Positions 26,503-33,546 are shown, counted from the first letter of the stretch. The stretch: 64,000 nt of DNA from Streptomyces diastatochromogenes (GCF_002242805.1 NZ_MCGQ01000034.1:62001-126000); one strand, 5' to 3'. Notes: generated from the letters alone by a model not told the origin. Program-made: numbers and translations.

Positions 26503-26584
26503 TAATCGACTCGACAGTAGAACTATGTGAGGGCAGCGCACGGCGCTAATCGACTCGACAGATAACTAGTGAGGGCAGCGCACG
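26503..26584. repeat. Two near-identical direct repeats of about 40 bp
   Basis: Copy 1 (26503-26542) and copy 2 (26547-26584) share TAATCGACTCGACAG, then AACTA, then GTGAGGGCAGCGCACG with a two-base length difference. A shorter relative (GTAATCGACACGAC) lies at about 26344. They are candidates for repressor operators or replication iterons. Confidence 0.75.
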
Positions 26585-26705
26585 CCCCTCCCACAGATTT
26601 CCCCCTGAGCAGGGACACAGAGCAAGGCACTCCGCCTAAACGGCTGGGGTGCCTTTGCTTTGCCCTGCTCACTGCAACACGCATTGCACGAAAGGAGGTA
26701 ACCAC

Positions 26706-26897
26706 ATGGATGACGTCGTACAGCGCATGCGATCAATCGGCGCGCGTCGAAAGAGGCTGCGAGACGAACTCCAGGCCGCTGAATCCGAACTACTCGCGCT
26801 CGTGCCTGCCGCTCGTCTGCGCTGCACAGCGGAAGAGATTCGGGGATTCACCGGGCTCAGCCTGCCGACAATCCGCCGGTACACCACTGGCAACTAA
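26706..26897 (+). CDS. Small putative DNA-binding protein
   Basis: The product has 63 residues. The start is fixed by an excellent ribosome-binding site (AAAGGAGGTAACCAC before the ATG). An N-terminal coiled segment (RRKRLRDELQAAESELLALVPAAR) is followed by an HTH-like sequence TAEEIRGFTGLSLPTIRRY. It is first in the replication cluster and could be a regulator or replication accessory protein; the family is not recognised. Confidence 0.7.
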   Translation: MDDVVQRMRSIGARRKRLRDELQAAESELLALVPAARLRCTAEEIRGFTGLSLPTIRRYTTGN

Positions 26898-26922
26898 TCA
26901 TCTCTGCTCAGGAGGAAACGAC

Positions 26923-27360
26923 GTGCATGACCTAGACACCTACCAGCCGCGCGTAGCTGCAACGCTGGTCCAGGACTACTTCCCCAACGGCAAGTTGGCC
27001 GGTGAATCCCGCGTAATCACGTGCCCCTACTGCCGGTTGCAGCACAGCCATGGCGCCGTTCTCGGTCATCGTGCTCCCCATTGCCTTGACGTAGTCGCCA
27101 AGCGCAATCAGGTGGTGGACCCGCGCGATACGCGGAGCACCCCGGGATACGTCCTGTGCGAGCCAGACGAGCCGGTGAACTGGCAACTCGAATACGTCTA
27201 CGGACAGATGGTCGTCCTACGCAACAAGTACCGGCGCCTAAGTGCCGAGCACGAGCGCATGGACCCCTGGACAGCGCGAGAGAAGCGCGTCAAGCAGAAC
27301 CTACGAGCGGAAATCGACGGCATCGCCACGGTGCTACGAAAGGCCGGAGTGAGCCTCTAA
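26923..27360 (+). CDS. Element hypothetical protein with zinc-knuckle-like motif
   Basis: The product has 145 residues from GTG 26923, preceded by AGGAGG. It has TCPYCRLQHSHG near residue 33 and later HCLD, a possible zinc site, and a helical C-terminus (WTAREKRVKQNLRAEIDGI). It ends with TAATG overlap with the helicase gene, so it is coupled to replication. The function is unknown. The frame is open far upstream but those codons are outside the gene. Confidence 0.72.
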   Translation: MHDLDTYQPRVAATLVQDYFPNGKLAGESRVITCPYCRLQHSHGAVLGHRAPHCLDVVAKRNQVVDPRDTRSTPGYVLCEPDEPVNWQLEYVYGQMVVLRNKYRRLSAEHERMDPWTAREKRVKQNLRAEIDGIATVLRKAGVSL

Positions 27361-28793
27361 TGGACCTGAACAACATTGACCTACAGGCAGTGCTCGGCGC
27401 GCTGCTACAGGCGCAGGGAGAGTCCAGCGCGAGCGACGTCGGCACCATGGCGGACGACGACCTAGCCATACACGCGCTCAACAATCGCTTCGGCGGAAAC
27501 CTGACGTTCGGCAAGCAGCGAGGATGGGCCCACTTTCCGAGCGACGGACACCGCTGGACGGTCGACCTGGACGGGTTCGGCATTACCGCTGAGGTGCAAA
27601 GCATGCTCCGTGAGTTGCGGCGCAGCGAGAAAGACCAGCGACGCAGCCAGTACCTGGGCAGCAAGACTCGCCGTGACGCCGTGGTGGACATGCTGAAGGG
27701 TCTGCCTGAGACGCGATTCAGCGGGGAATGGGACGCGAACCCGGATCTACTCGCCGTGCCCAATGGCGTGGTGAATCTCCGTACGGGTGCCCTGGACGAT
27801 GGCCAGCCGGACCAGCGGATTACGCGCGCTGCAACGGTGCCGTACGACCCGGACGCCGAGTGCCCGCGCTGGCTTCGCTTTCTCGAAGAGATCTTCCCCG
27901 ATGACCCGGACATGCCCGCGTACATTCAGCGACTACTCGGGTACGGAATCACCGGCCGGACGAGTGAGCAGTGTTTCGCTGTGTTCTACGGCGCCGGGTC
28001 CAACGGCAAGTCCGTTCTACTGACCGTGCTGCGCAAGATTCTCGGCGAGCACGCTGCCACCGTGCCATTCGACATGTTCACCACTACCGGCGCCAAGCGT
28101 GGCGGTCCGGACGCTGAGCTATTGGTAGGCGCACGGCTCGCGCTCGCCAGCGAAACCAACCGATCTGCCGTCCTGGATTCCGCAGCGATCAAGAATGCGA
28201 CCGGCGGCGAAGAGATGAACGTGAACCCCAAGTACCGGGATCCGTATTCGTTCAACCCACAGGCGCTCATTCTGCTCGCCACGAACTACAAACCCAGCGT
28301 GCGCGAGCAGGACACCGGCACCTGGCGCCGTATCAAGTTGATTCCGTTCAGCCGGTACTTTGCGCCGGACGAGCGTGACAACAACCTTCACGAGACGCTT
28401 GAGGCCGAATACCCCGGAATTCTCGCGTGGCTCGTACGCGGCGCAATGGACTGGTACCGCGAGGGACTCGCCGACCCTGACAGCGTGCGAAAGGCCGTGA
28501 GCGCCTACAAGGACGAGTCAGACACGCTCGCTGGGTTCTTCCCTGGGGCGTTCGTCCTGGATCCCGGTAAGCGGGTGTTCCTCAGTGAGGTATGGACCGA
28601 ATACCAGGCATGGGCGGACGCTGAAGGGGTCGACCCGTACCGGCAGAGTTCCACGCTGAGTAAGGCCATTCAGGAACGCTCGGGCGGAGAGGTGACCAGC
28701 CAGCGCGGAGCGAAGGGTAAGGCCGTCCTGGTGGGCATCCGAAAGGCCAGCGAGCAGGAGCGGAACGGGCCGGGCATCTTCGCTGCCGACTGA
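27360..28793 (+). CDS. P4-type SF3 helicase / phage-plasmid primase C-terminal protein
   Basis: The product has 477 residues and starts at ATG 27360 in the TAATG overlap. The middle has a D5-type domain leading into the SF3 helicase: Walker A GAGSNGKS (about 211-218), Walker B region LVGARLALASETN, sensor ALILLATNYKP and Arg finger WRRIKLIPF. A C-terminal winged-helix-like part (RVFLSEVWTEYQAWADAEG) resembles the P4 alpha/D5 C-domain that binds origins. The first 120 residues lack a recognisable TOPRIM or archaeo-eukaryotic primase site, so priming may be lost or host-supplied. It is the probable replication initiator of the element. Confidence 0.9.
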   Translation: MDLNNIDLQAVLGALLQAQGESSASDVGTMADDDLAIHALNNRFGGNLTFGKQRGWAHFPSDGHRWTVDLDGFGITAEVQSMLRELRRSEKDQRRSQYLGSKTRRDAVVDMLKGLPETRFSGEWDANPDLLAVPNGVVNLRTGALDDGQPDQRITRAATVPYDPDAECPRWLRFLEEIFPDDPDMPAYIQRLLGYGITGRTSEQCFAVFYGAGSNGKSVLLTVLRKILGEHAATVPFDMFTTTGAKRGGPDAELLVGARLALASETNRSAVLDSAAIKNATGGEEMNVNPKYRDPYSFNPQALILLATNYKPSVREQDTGTWRRIKLIPFSRYFAPDERDNNLHETLEAEYPGILAWLVRGAMDWYREGLADPDSVRKAVSAYKDESDTLAGFFPGAFVLDPGKRVFLSEVWTEYQAWADAEGVDPYRQSSTLSKAIQERSGGEVTSQRGAKGKAVLVGIRKASEQERNGPGIFAAD

Positions 28794-28796
28794 GTG

Positions 28797-28967
28797 CCTC
28801 ACCCCCTCACCCGAGTTACAGCGCGGTAGGGGGTTCAGAGGCCAGTAATCCCAAGGGTGGGTTACGAGGTGAGGTGAGGTGAGCCTGTTTTCAAAGACCT
28901 ACAGAAACACAGACATGGCTAAGAGAGTTCCGATAAACAGGCTCGCTCACCCTCACCCCCTCACCCG
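28797..28967. other. Candidate replication origin with iteron-like inverted repeats
   Basis: The 17-mer CCTCACCCCCTCACCCG occurs twice (28797-28813 and 28951-28967). Between them the complementary GAGGTGAGGTGAGGTGAG runs into CCTGTTT (28866-28890), which pairs with AAACAGG (28935-28941) and CTCGCTCAC beyond. The result is a large imperfect palindrome with repeated GGTGAG units and an A-rich loop, just after the helicase gene. This is the layout of P4-type origins; function is inferred. Confidence 0.6.
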
Positions 28968-29060
28968 CTGCTCACGCAAATTCCCACCATTCGCCGGCTC
29001 CGGCATCCTGCCTGGTCGGCGTGCTGTAGCGCGTTCCCGCGTCCGTTCACGAAGGTACAC

Positions 29061-29216
29061 ATGAGCACCAAATCCGAACCCACCCCGCGTGACATCTATG
29101 ACGAACTGGTCCTGCTGCGCGAGGCAATCGCAGACCTGATAGGCGCCAATCGCGCTGTCCTTGATTCGCAGACAACCATCATCAAAGCGCTGCCCGTTCG
29201 CCGGGTGCGCCGATAG
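29061..29216 (+). CDS. Small element protein (51 residues)
   Basis: The ATG follows GAAGG. The product is helical and acidic-amphipathic (DIYDELVLLREAIADLIGAN) with a basic tail VRRVRR. The pattern of a helix followed by a basic tail occurs in small phage proteins, but no family is recognised. It lies between the candidate origin and the next small gene. Confidence 0.55.
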   Translation: MSTKSEPTPRDIYDELVLLREAIADLIGANRAVLDSQTTIIKALPVRRVRR

Positions 29217-29232
29217 CCCCGAAGGGCACACA

Positions 29233-29457
29233 ATGACGATTCCCACACCAGCTGATCTGAATTCGCCGACTACCAACCGCCCACAGCGCGAACGTCAGAT
29301 CATCAGCGACCTGATCGAAAAGGTCGGTAACGAGCTGCTCGACCAGGACAATCCCAGCACCGAAGCACTCGGCGTATTCGCTGATCTGGTGCAGGCTCAC
29401 GCTGACCTACTCGCTGCCCGTACCGGCGCCCAGTCCGCCTATTTCGCCAGCCGGTGA
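29233..29457 (+). CDS. Small element protein (74 residues)
   Basis: It starts at ATG 29233 with GAAGGG upstream. The sequence is mainly helical (RQIISDLIEKVGNELLDQ, LGVFADLVQAHADLLAAR). No motif is recognised. It is tightly packed between neighbours, which supports it as a real gene. Confidence 0.6.
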   Translation: MTIPTPADLNSPTTNRPQRERQIISDLIEKVGNELLDQDNPSTEALGVFADLVQAHADLLAARTGAQSAYFASR

Positions 29458-29463
29458 CTGCCC

Positions 29464-29724
29464 ATGCTGTACGCCCTATCCGTACCTCTCATGGCAATAC
29501 ACAGCGCTGAGGACGCACCGGCCAATGGGGCGCCATTCATGTGCCCTCGCTGCCATTCCCGCGTAATCCTGCGCCCTGCGTCAGCAACTCAGCGCCCCCA
29601 CTGGTCGCACGGAAACACCCACACAGTCCCCTGCGCACTGCGCCGTGACGCTGTATCCGGCCCCGGCCACGCCAAGCGAACTGCCGCTGAAATCAACACC
29701 TATGCGCCTACCGGCGCCCCCTGA
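29464..29724 (+). CDS. CoiA-like N-terminal zinc-finger protein (short)
   Basis: The product has 86 residues. It begins MLYALSVPLMAIHSAEDAP and contains MCPRCHSRVILRPASATQRPH followed by WSHGN. The pattern CPxC, then R-x-G/S, then HxxH with aromatic residues resembles the N-terminal domain of the competence nuclease-like protein CoiA. Only that domain is present: the protein ends before any nuclease core, so it is either a stand-alone domain or a truncated gene. Confidence 0.6.
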   Translation: MLYALSVPLMAIHSAEDAPANGAPFMCPRCHSRVILRPASATQRPHWSHGNTHTVPCALRRDAVSGPGHAKRTAAEINTYAPTGAP

Positions 29725-29737
29725 TCGGAGATCAACA

Positions 29738-30433
29738 ATGGATATCAACCACCTACCCGCTGGCATCACCATTCCGGCGGCTGTTACCAAGGCTCAGGCC
29801 GCCCTGGACAAGCTCTGGGACGCCTACGGAGACGCCCAGATCGAATATGCCGATGCGCTCGGCGAAGGCTGGCAGGAGCGGGCTCAGGCCCGTGACGCTG
29901 CTGCCGCCAAGGCTGCCGTCCTGGCTGGCAAGCCTGCCCCCAAGTCCACGGAGATTGCCCGCGTAACTGCCATGCGCGGTACGGCACTTGGCGTCATTGA
30001 GGCGTATGAGCAGCAGATCCGGGCCGCTGGTGCTGTCGTGCATCGAGCCTGGGCGGCGAGCATGCCCGAGGTGCGCGAGCAGGTTGTGTCGGCGCTCAAG
30101 GCTGCCGAGAGTGACTACGACGAGGCGGTGAACCGCTTTTACGCGGCCCGTGGCGCTGTCCGCCGTGCCGTCTCTGCGCTGGCTGCTGTCGACCACATGG
30201 AGCGCGGGCGACCCGGTAATGCGCCTGCATTCACCGAGCGGCACACCGACGACTTCACGCTTGTTCAGTTCGGCCGTGCCTGGCTCGCTGACCATCGCGT
30301 GAGCGTCGACCCCGGGGACATCGTCAAGGTGCGCGTTCACGCCGACGAGTGGGGCACGTCGAAGGTCGTCAAGGAATTCCCAGCGGAGGACGCTGAGAGG
30401 TTCATCGCTGCCGGTATCGCCGAGCGGGTCTGA
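29738..30433 (+). CDS. Helical element protein of unknown function
   Basis: The product has 231 residues from an ATG with GGAG eight bases upstream. Long alanine- and charge-rich helices (VTKAQAALDKLWDAYGDAQIE, AASMPEVREQVVSALKAAESD) suggest a coiled-coil protein, followed by a beta-rich C-terminus (VDPGDIVKVRVHADEWGT). It has no recognised domain. Scaffold, anti-packaging or capsid-interacting proteins of satellites can look like this, but nothing here proves it. Confidence 0.7.
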   Translation: MDINHLPAGITIPAAVTKAQAALDKLWDAYGDAQIEYADALGEGWQERAQARDAAAAKAAVLAGKPAPKSTEIARVTAMRGTALGVIEAYEQQIRAAGAVVHRAWAASMPEVREQVVSALKAAESDYDEAVNRFYAARGAVRRAVSALAAVDHMERGRPGNAPAFTERHTDDFTLVQFGRAWLADHRVSVDPGDIVKVRVHADEWGTSKVVKEFPAEDAERFIAAGIAERV

Positions 30434-30437
30434 TCGC

Positions 30438-30563
30438 ATGCCCGATAACCCAACTGAATTCCCGCCGCCCGGCATCACGCAGAGCGAGTGGTACGAGCTG
30501 ACGCCATCCGAGCGCGCTGCTCTGGTCAATCAGCCTGAGCCACACGACGACGTGCAGCACTGA
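30438..30563 (+). CDS. Small element protein (41 residues)
   Basis: It starts four bases after the previous stop. The product is acidic with the segment ITQSEWYELTPSERAALVN. It lacks a good ribosome-binding site and probably relies on coupling. Function unknown. Confidence 0.45.
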   Translation: MPDNPTEFPPPGITQSEWYELTPSERAALVNQPEPHDDVQH

Positions 30564-30641
30564 CGCTTGCCTGTTGGGGCCGGTCACCTACCAAAACCGG
30601 TAAGTGATTGGCCCCGTGGCGCTGAGAATCGAGGGAATCCC

Positions 30642-31271
30642 ATGGTGCGACTACGCGTTGCCACCTTTTATCAACTGTTCTTCAACGGCGCGCAGTACAA
30701 CGCTGGCGACGAATTCGAGGTGCCGGACGAGAGCGCCCCCCAGTGGCTGTCCACGGGCCGAGTCATTCCCGCTGACGGCGATTGGCGGGGCGTTGTGCCC
30801 GGCCAGCCTGAGCCTGCCCTCAGCGCGCCAGCAAAGCGTCAGCGCAAGCCCAAGGGACGCCGACCAGCGCCCGAATGCCCCTGCCCTGCGCCTGCTCGTC
30901 GCAATGGCCGTGCGCTCGCTGTGTGCGCTGTTCCTGGGTGTGGCTGTCAGGTGGTCAGCGGGAAGTGCCGTGCTCACGCTCGAACGTCTACGACCACGGG
31001 CCAGGAATACGGCACCGGTCACAGGAATGTGTCGGCCGACCTGCGCCGGAAGTGGGAGCGCGTACGCACTGAATACCTGCGCACCAATCCGTATTGCGAG
31101 TGCAGCGAGTGTCTCGCCATCGCTGAACCTTTGCGCCCTGCTGCTGCCGAGGTGGACCACATAGACGGACTCGGCCTGCTCGGGCCTAAGGCATTCGACT
31201 GGTCCAACCTGCAAGCACTCACCAAAGGTCATCACTCACGCAAGACAGCGCGCGAATCTTTCGGCTTTTGA
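30642..31271 (+). CDS. HNH endonuclease with fused N-terminal domain
   Basis: The product has 209 residues from ATG 30642 (GAGGGA upstream). The N-terminal 50 residues (FFNGAQYNAGDEFEVPD, QWLSTGRV) look like the small beta domain seen in many phage head-completion proteins. A Pro/Lys/Arg-rich linker with cysteines follows. The C-terminus is an HNH nuclease: CECSECL zinc ligands, EVDHIDGLG catalytic His, then WSNLQALTKGHHSRKT. HNH nucleases next to terminase genes take part in cos cleavage in many phages and their satellites. Here it stands directly before a small-terminase-like gene. Confidence 0.85.
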   Translation: MVRLRVATFYQLFFNGAQYNAGDEFEVPDESAPQWLSTGRVIPADGDWRGVVPGQPEPALSAPAKRQRKPKGRRPAPECPCPAPARRNGRALAVCAVPGCGCQVVSGKCRAHARTSTTTGQEYGTGHRNVSADLRRKWERVRTEYLRTNPYCECSECLAIAEPLRPAAAEVDHIDGLGLLGPKAFDWSNLQALTKGHHSRKTARESFGF

Positions 31272-31431
31272 TTCACGCTGAGTGACATAGGGGGAGGGGA
31301 GTAACCCCTAATGATCTTGGGGACCCGAGACGCGGGGGAGGTCTCTGCCTGGTGCGCTCGGGGAAAAATACGCTCCGTGTTCAAAAACTCGTGTCCGCAA
31401 TCAACCCGTAACCAACTGGAGGTAACTCACC
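31272..31431. other. Gap between HNH and terminase-like genes, possible packaging site
   Basis: The 160-base gap holds no gene. It contains G-rich blocks (GGGGGAGGGGAGTAACCCC and GACGCGGGGGAGGTCTC) and an AT-richer segment near 31365-31400. In phages with the HNH-terS order a cos or pac site often lies here. This is inferred from position. Confidence 0.4.
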
Positions 31432-31776
31432 GTGGCCAATTCTGAAAACCTGCGTCGTGGCCGTTCTGCCCCTGGCCAGCGACGCACGACCCTACCCGCT
31501 GAATGCACCCTGCCCGTTCCACTACCACCCGCCCGCGCAGAGTCCTGGACCGATGACCAGATATCCCGCTGGGCCGAATTGTGGCGTGGCCCGTCCGCTG
31601 TTCTCTGGGACGACTCCTGCCGGGGAATGGTCGCGCTACTGGTCGAGCTAGAGGCACTCGGCACCAACGTGAATGCAGCGCAGCTAACCGAGGTACGCCG
31701 CATTTCCGAGACTCTGCTACTGACTCCCGGCTCGCTGGCTGCTGCCGGTTATGCGCTGGAGGGGTGGCCGGTATGA
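31432..31776 (+). CDS. Small terminase subunit-like protein
   Basis: The product has 114 residues from GTG 31432, with GGAGG upstream. It has the layout of actinophage small terminase subunits: a basic N-terminus (NLRRGRSAPGQRRT), a proline-rich linker with PLPPA, then helices with SWTDDQISRWAELWRGPSAVL and RGMVALLVELEALG. Small terminases recognise the packaging site. No large subunit is present in the element, which is a hallmark of satellites that redirect a helper's packaging motor. The family assignment rests on pattern and context only. Confidence 0.6.
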   Translation: MANSENLRRGRSAPGQRRTTLPAECTLPVPLPPARAESWTDDQISRWAELWRGPSAVLWDDSCRGMVALLVELEALGTNVNAAQLTEVRRISETLLLTPGSLAAAGYALEGWPV

Positions 31777-31976
31777 GCCAGGCTCGACGTCGAGCAGCAG
31801 CGCAGCAGGATGCGCCGCAATCCGCTGTCCGGCGCCCTCGATTCGGCCCCTGGAACGAGCGCGATAGCTCCGGCTGGACCATCTGCCAGCGCCACAATTA
31901 CGGCGTGATGCCGGGCGGAACCTGCCTGCGCTGCCGGATGCTAGCTGACGGATTGTCAGATGGCCTTGAAGAATAG
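31773..31976 (+). CDS. Small element protein with zinc-knuckle motif
   Basis: The product has 67 residues. ATG overlaps the previous stop (ATGA). A basic N-terminus rich in Ala/Gln is followed by GWTICQRHNYGVMPGGTCLRC, a probable C-x2-H...C-x2-C zinc site. Function unknown. Confidence 0.6.
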   Translation: MSQARRRAAAQQDAPQSAVRRPRFGPWNERDSSGWTICQRHNYGVMPGGTCLRCRMLADGLSDGLEE

Positions 31977-32535
31977 AGACCTACTCGGCGCACTCGCCCT
32001 GCTCGCTGCCCTGATTGCAACGGCTTCCGCCGAGTACGAGCTAGCCCGTGCTGCCGGATACGGCCAATGGGTCGCCGGATGCATCCCGGGTGCACTCGAC
32101 ATCTATGCCCTGCGTGCATTCAGCGTGAAGCGCGACGTATCCGCTGTGGTGGTTGCGCTGATCGCTACGAATGCACTTGCGCACCTGGTGAGTTCGGGCC
32201 TGATTCCCGTATCCGTTCCGCTGGTCGTTGCAGTCAGCGCGATAGCGCCCCTGGTGCTCTGGCGCGTAAAGGCGCTGAGTGCCCCTGTGGGCGCCCCTGA
32301 GCCTGCGCCGGTCCCCGAGCCTGCCCCGACCCCTGAGCGCCCCGCACAGCGCCGTACAGCCATTCCCGCCCCTGCACCTGTGGCGAAGCCTGCGCACTCC
32401 CCTGACCCGCTGCTTCCCCAGGTGCGCCAATACATCGCCGAGTGCGACAAGGCGCCGAGCCTGCGCGAACTGCAATCGCACTTCCGCATTGGTCAGGCAC
32501 GCGCCCAGCGCATCCGAATGCAACTAGCTGCGTAA
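31960..32535 (+). CDS. Membrane protein with C-terminal HTH-like segment
   Basis: The product has 191 residues. Four hydrophobic helices (LLGALALLAALIATASA, then VAGCIPGALDIYALRAF, SAVVVALIATNALAHLVSSG, and VPLVVAVSAIAPLVLW) occupy the first 105 residues and resemble the DUF2637/Spd-type membrane domain common in actinobacterial mobile elements. A Pro/Ala-rich linker leads to SLRELQSHFRIGQARAQRIR, an HTH-like sequence. It overlaps the previous gene by 17 bases. In conjugative elements such proteins assist spread; here, without a translocase, the role is unclear. Confidence 0.7.
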   Translation: MALKNRDLLGALALLAALIATASAEYELARAAGYGQWVAGCIPGALDIYALRAFSVKRDVSAVVVALIATNALAHLVSSGLIPVSVPLVVAVSAIAPLVLWRVKALSAPVGAPEPAPVPEPAPTPERPAQRRTAIPAPAPVAKPAHSPDPLLPQVRQYIAECDKAPSLRELQSHFRIGQARAQRIRMQLAA

Positions 32536-32549
32536 AGGAGCAACACCAA

Positions 32550-32696
32550 ATGCCTATCCGACGTATCCGAGTCCGACTACATGACGACGAGTTCAACGCG
32601 CTGGCCCGCATCGCTGAGGCGTCTGGGCGCAGCTTCAACAAGGTCATGCGCGAGGCACTGCGCAGGCTGGCCGACCTGGACGACAGCGAGGAGTGA
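32550..32696 (+). CDS. Ribbon-helix-helix DNA-binding protein
   Basis: The product has 48 residues. AAAGGAG precedes the ATG. The sequence IRRIRVRLHDDEFNALARIA then SGRSFNKVMREALRRL is a typical Arc/MetJ-type ribbon-helix-helix: a basic beta strand and two helices. It is probably a dimeric repressor of an element promoter. It is larger than the usual minimal Arc domain only by a short acidic tail. Confidence 0.8.
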   Translation: MPIRRIRVRLHDDEFNALARIAEASGRSFNKVMREALRRLADLDDSEE

Positions 32697-32701
32697 CCAC
32701 C

Positions 32702-32755
32702 ATGGGAAAGCGACCGGCGCCCCTGGCCGACAAGCGCACCAGGCTGGCCCGCTGA
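32702..32755 (+). CDS. Possible 17-residue basic peptide
   Basis: ATG with GGAG upstream opens MGKRPAPLADKRTRLAR, six basic residues in seventeen. It is read directly after the ribbon-helix-helix gene and stops before the terminator. Support is weak. Confidence 0.3.
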   Translation: MGKRPAPLADKRTRLAR

Positions 32756-32773
32756 GAGCCTCTGAGAACGACT

Positions 32774-32820
32774 AAGCCCCGTAGAGACCTGGGAGATATC
32801 CCGGAGCCTCTACGGGGCTT
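32774..32820. terminator. Strong bidirectional terminator
   Basis: AAGCCCCGTAGAG (32774-32786) and CTCTACGGGGCTT (32808-32820) are perfect 13-base arms. The hairpin lies between the rightward gene cluster and the end of the leftward 100-residue gene. Confidence 0.88.
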
Positions 32821-32836
32821 CAGTGCGTTCCGGCGC

Positions 32837-33139
32837 CTACTCGCTGTCGAGCCGTTCCCCGCGCATGCGCGCAACGTCGATGACAGCCGCCAGGGACTCA
32901 GCGGTACGGCGCAGCATGAACACGGCTTCCGCTGCTGTCAGTCGAGCTTCCGGCCCGTACATCGGCTCGACCAGACCCAGGATCGTGGAAGCGTTCGTCA
33001 GGTGCTGCTCTTCGATCTGATCGGCCATCAGAGACAGCATGCTGTTCGGGTCGTCGGTCGCGAGGAACGCAGGCTTCCCGCTGTCGGTCTTCCAGGGCAA
33101 CCGGCGGAGCCCGGAAACAGCTTCGGTAGTCTCGCCCAT
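32837..33139 (-). CDS. Element hypothetical protein, opposite orientation
   Basis: The product has 100 residues from ATG 33139 with GGAG eight bases upstream. Helix-rich (DDPNSMLSLMADQIEEQHLTNAS and ARLTAAEAVFMLRRTAESLAAVIDVAR). No family is recognised. It is the only gene on the minus strand of the element and is bounded by hairpins on both sides, the pattern of an independently expressed cargo, immunity or repressor gene. Confidence 0.7.
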   Translation of the reverse strand: MGETTEAVSGLRRLPWKTDSGKPAFLATDDPNSMLSLMADQIEEQHLTNASTILGLVEPMYGPEARLTAAEAVFMLRRTAESLAAVIDVARMRGERLDSE

Positions 33140-33163
33140 AGGACACGCTCCGTTCGTGTCTCA

Positions 33164-33199
33164 GCCCCTGAACTGTCCCAGCCCGGATGGTTCAGGGGC
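33164..33199 (+). terminator. Hairpin in the control region of the right end
   Basis: GCCCCTGAAC (33164-33173) and GTTCAGGGGC (33190-33199) form a ten-base stem followed by GTTTCTGTTT. On the plus strand it looks like an intrinsic terminator. It overlaps the 5' leader of the minus-strand gene, where it could also act as an attenuator. Confidence 0.65.
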
Positions 33200-33219
33200 G
33201 TTTCTGTTTGGCCCTCTCA

Positions 33220-33243
33220 GACTACCTAGGTACCTGACTACCT
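33220..33243. promoter_or_regulatory. Repeated motif upstream of the GntR-type gene
   Basis: GACTACCT occurs at 33220-33227 and 33236-33243 (period 16), and TACCTAGGTA (33223-33232) is a perfect palindrome. These are probable operators for the adjacent winged-helix protein or the ribbon-helix-helix protein. Confidence 0.5.
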
Positions 33244-33281
33244 CGATAGCCGAATAGCCGATTACGTCGCAGGCTGACTAG

Positions 33282-33509
33282 GTGGAGATCAACAGGGCGG
33301 AACCGCACTGGCCCCAGGTAGCGGCGGAAATCCGGCGACGCATCGAGAACGGCACCTATCGCGCTGGCGAGCGGCTACCGGGCAGCGTCGCTATTGCTGC
33401 CGAGTTCGACGTGCCCCAGTCGACAGCATCCCGCGCGCTGGCCAGCCTCCGCCCTGATGGCCTGGTGTACGTGGTCAGCGGACGAGGCTACTTCGTTTCG
33501 GGTACATAA
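33282..33509 (+). CDS. GntR-type winged-helix protein (regulator or excision factor)
   Basis: The product has 75 residues from GTG 33282. It is a complete GntR winged helix (PHWPQVAAEIRRRIENGTYRAG, SVAIAAEFDVPQSTASRALASL, GLVYVVSGRGYFV) without any ligand domain. It lies 60 bases from attR at the opposite end from the integrase. Small HTH proteins in this place often control excision in integrative elements; for serine integrases the recombination directionality factor is not conserved, so this protein is a candidate only. Confidence 0.82.
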   Translation: MEINRAEPHWPQVAAEIRRRIENGTYRAGERLPGSVAIAAEFDVPQSTASRALASLRPDGLVYVVSGRGYFVSGT

Positions 33510-33546
33510 GCCCAGGTCAGATGGGGTGCAGCCGTCCCCTGATAGT

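Larger units (their letters stand above)
26264..26705. promoter_or_regulatory. Gene-free control region of the element
   Basis: This 440-base stretch without a gene holds the terminator at 26274-26318, the repeated motif TGACCTGGCT/TTACCTGGCT (about 26422-26447), and a pair of long direct repeats (26503-26542 and 26547-26584). It precedes the replication gene cluster, so it probably contains the main early promoter and its operators. No promoter can be named with confidence. Confidence 0.5.

Noticed and set aside
26569..27360. A 263-residue version of the element gene ending at 27360
   Set aside because: AGGAGG directly before GTG 26923 and a separate small gene at 26706-26897 in another frame show the shorter form is right.
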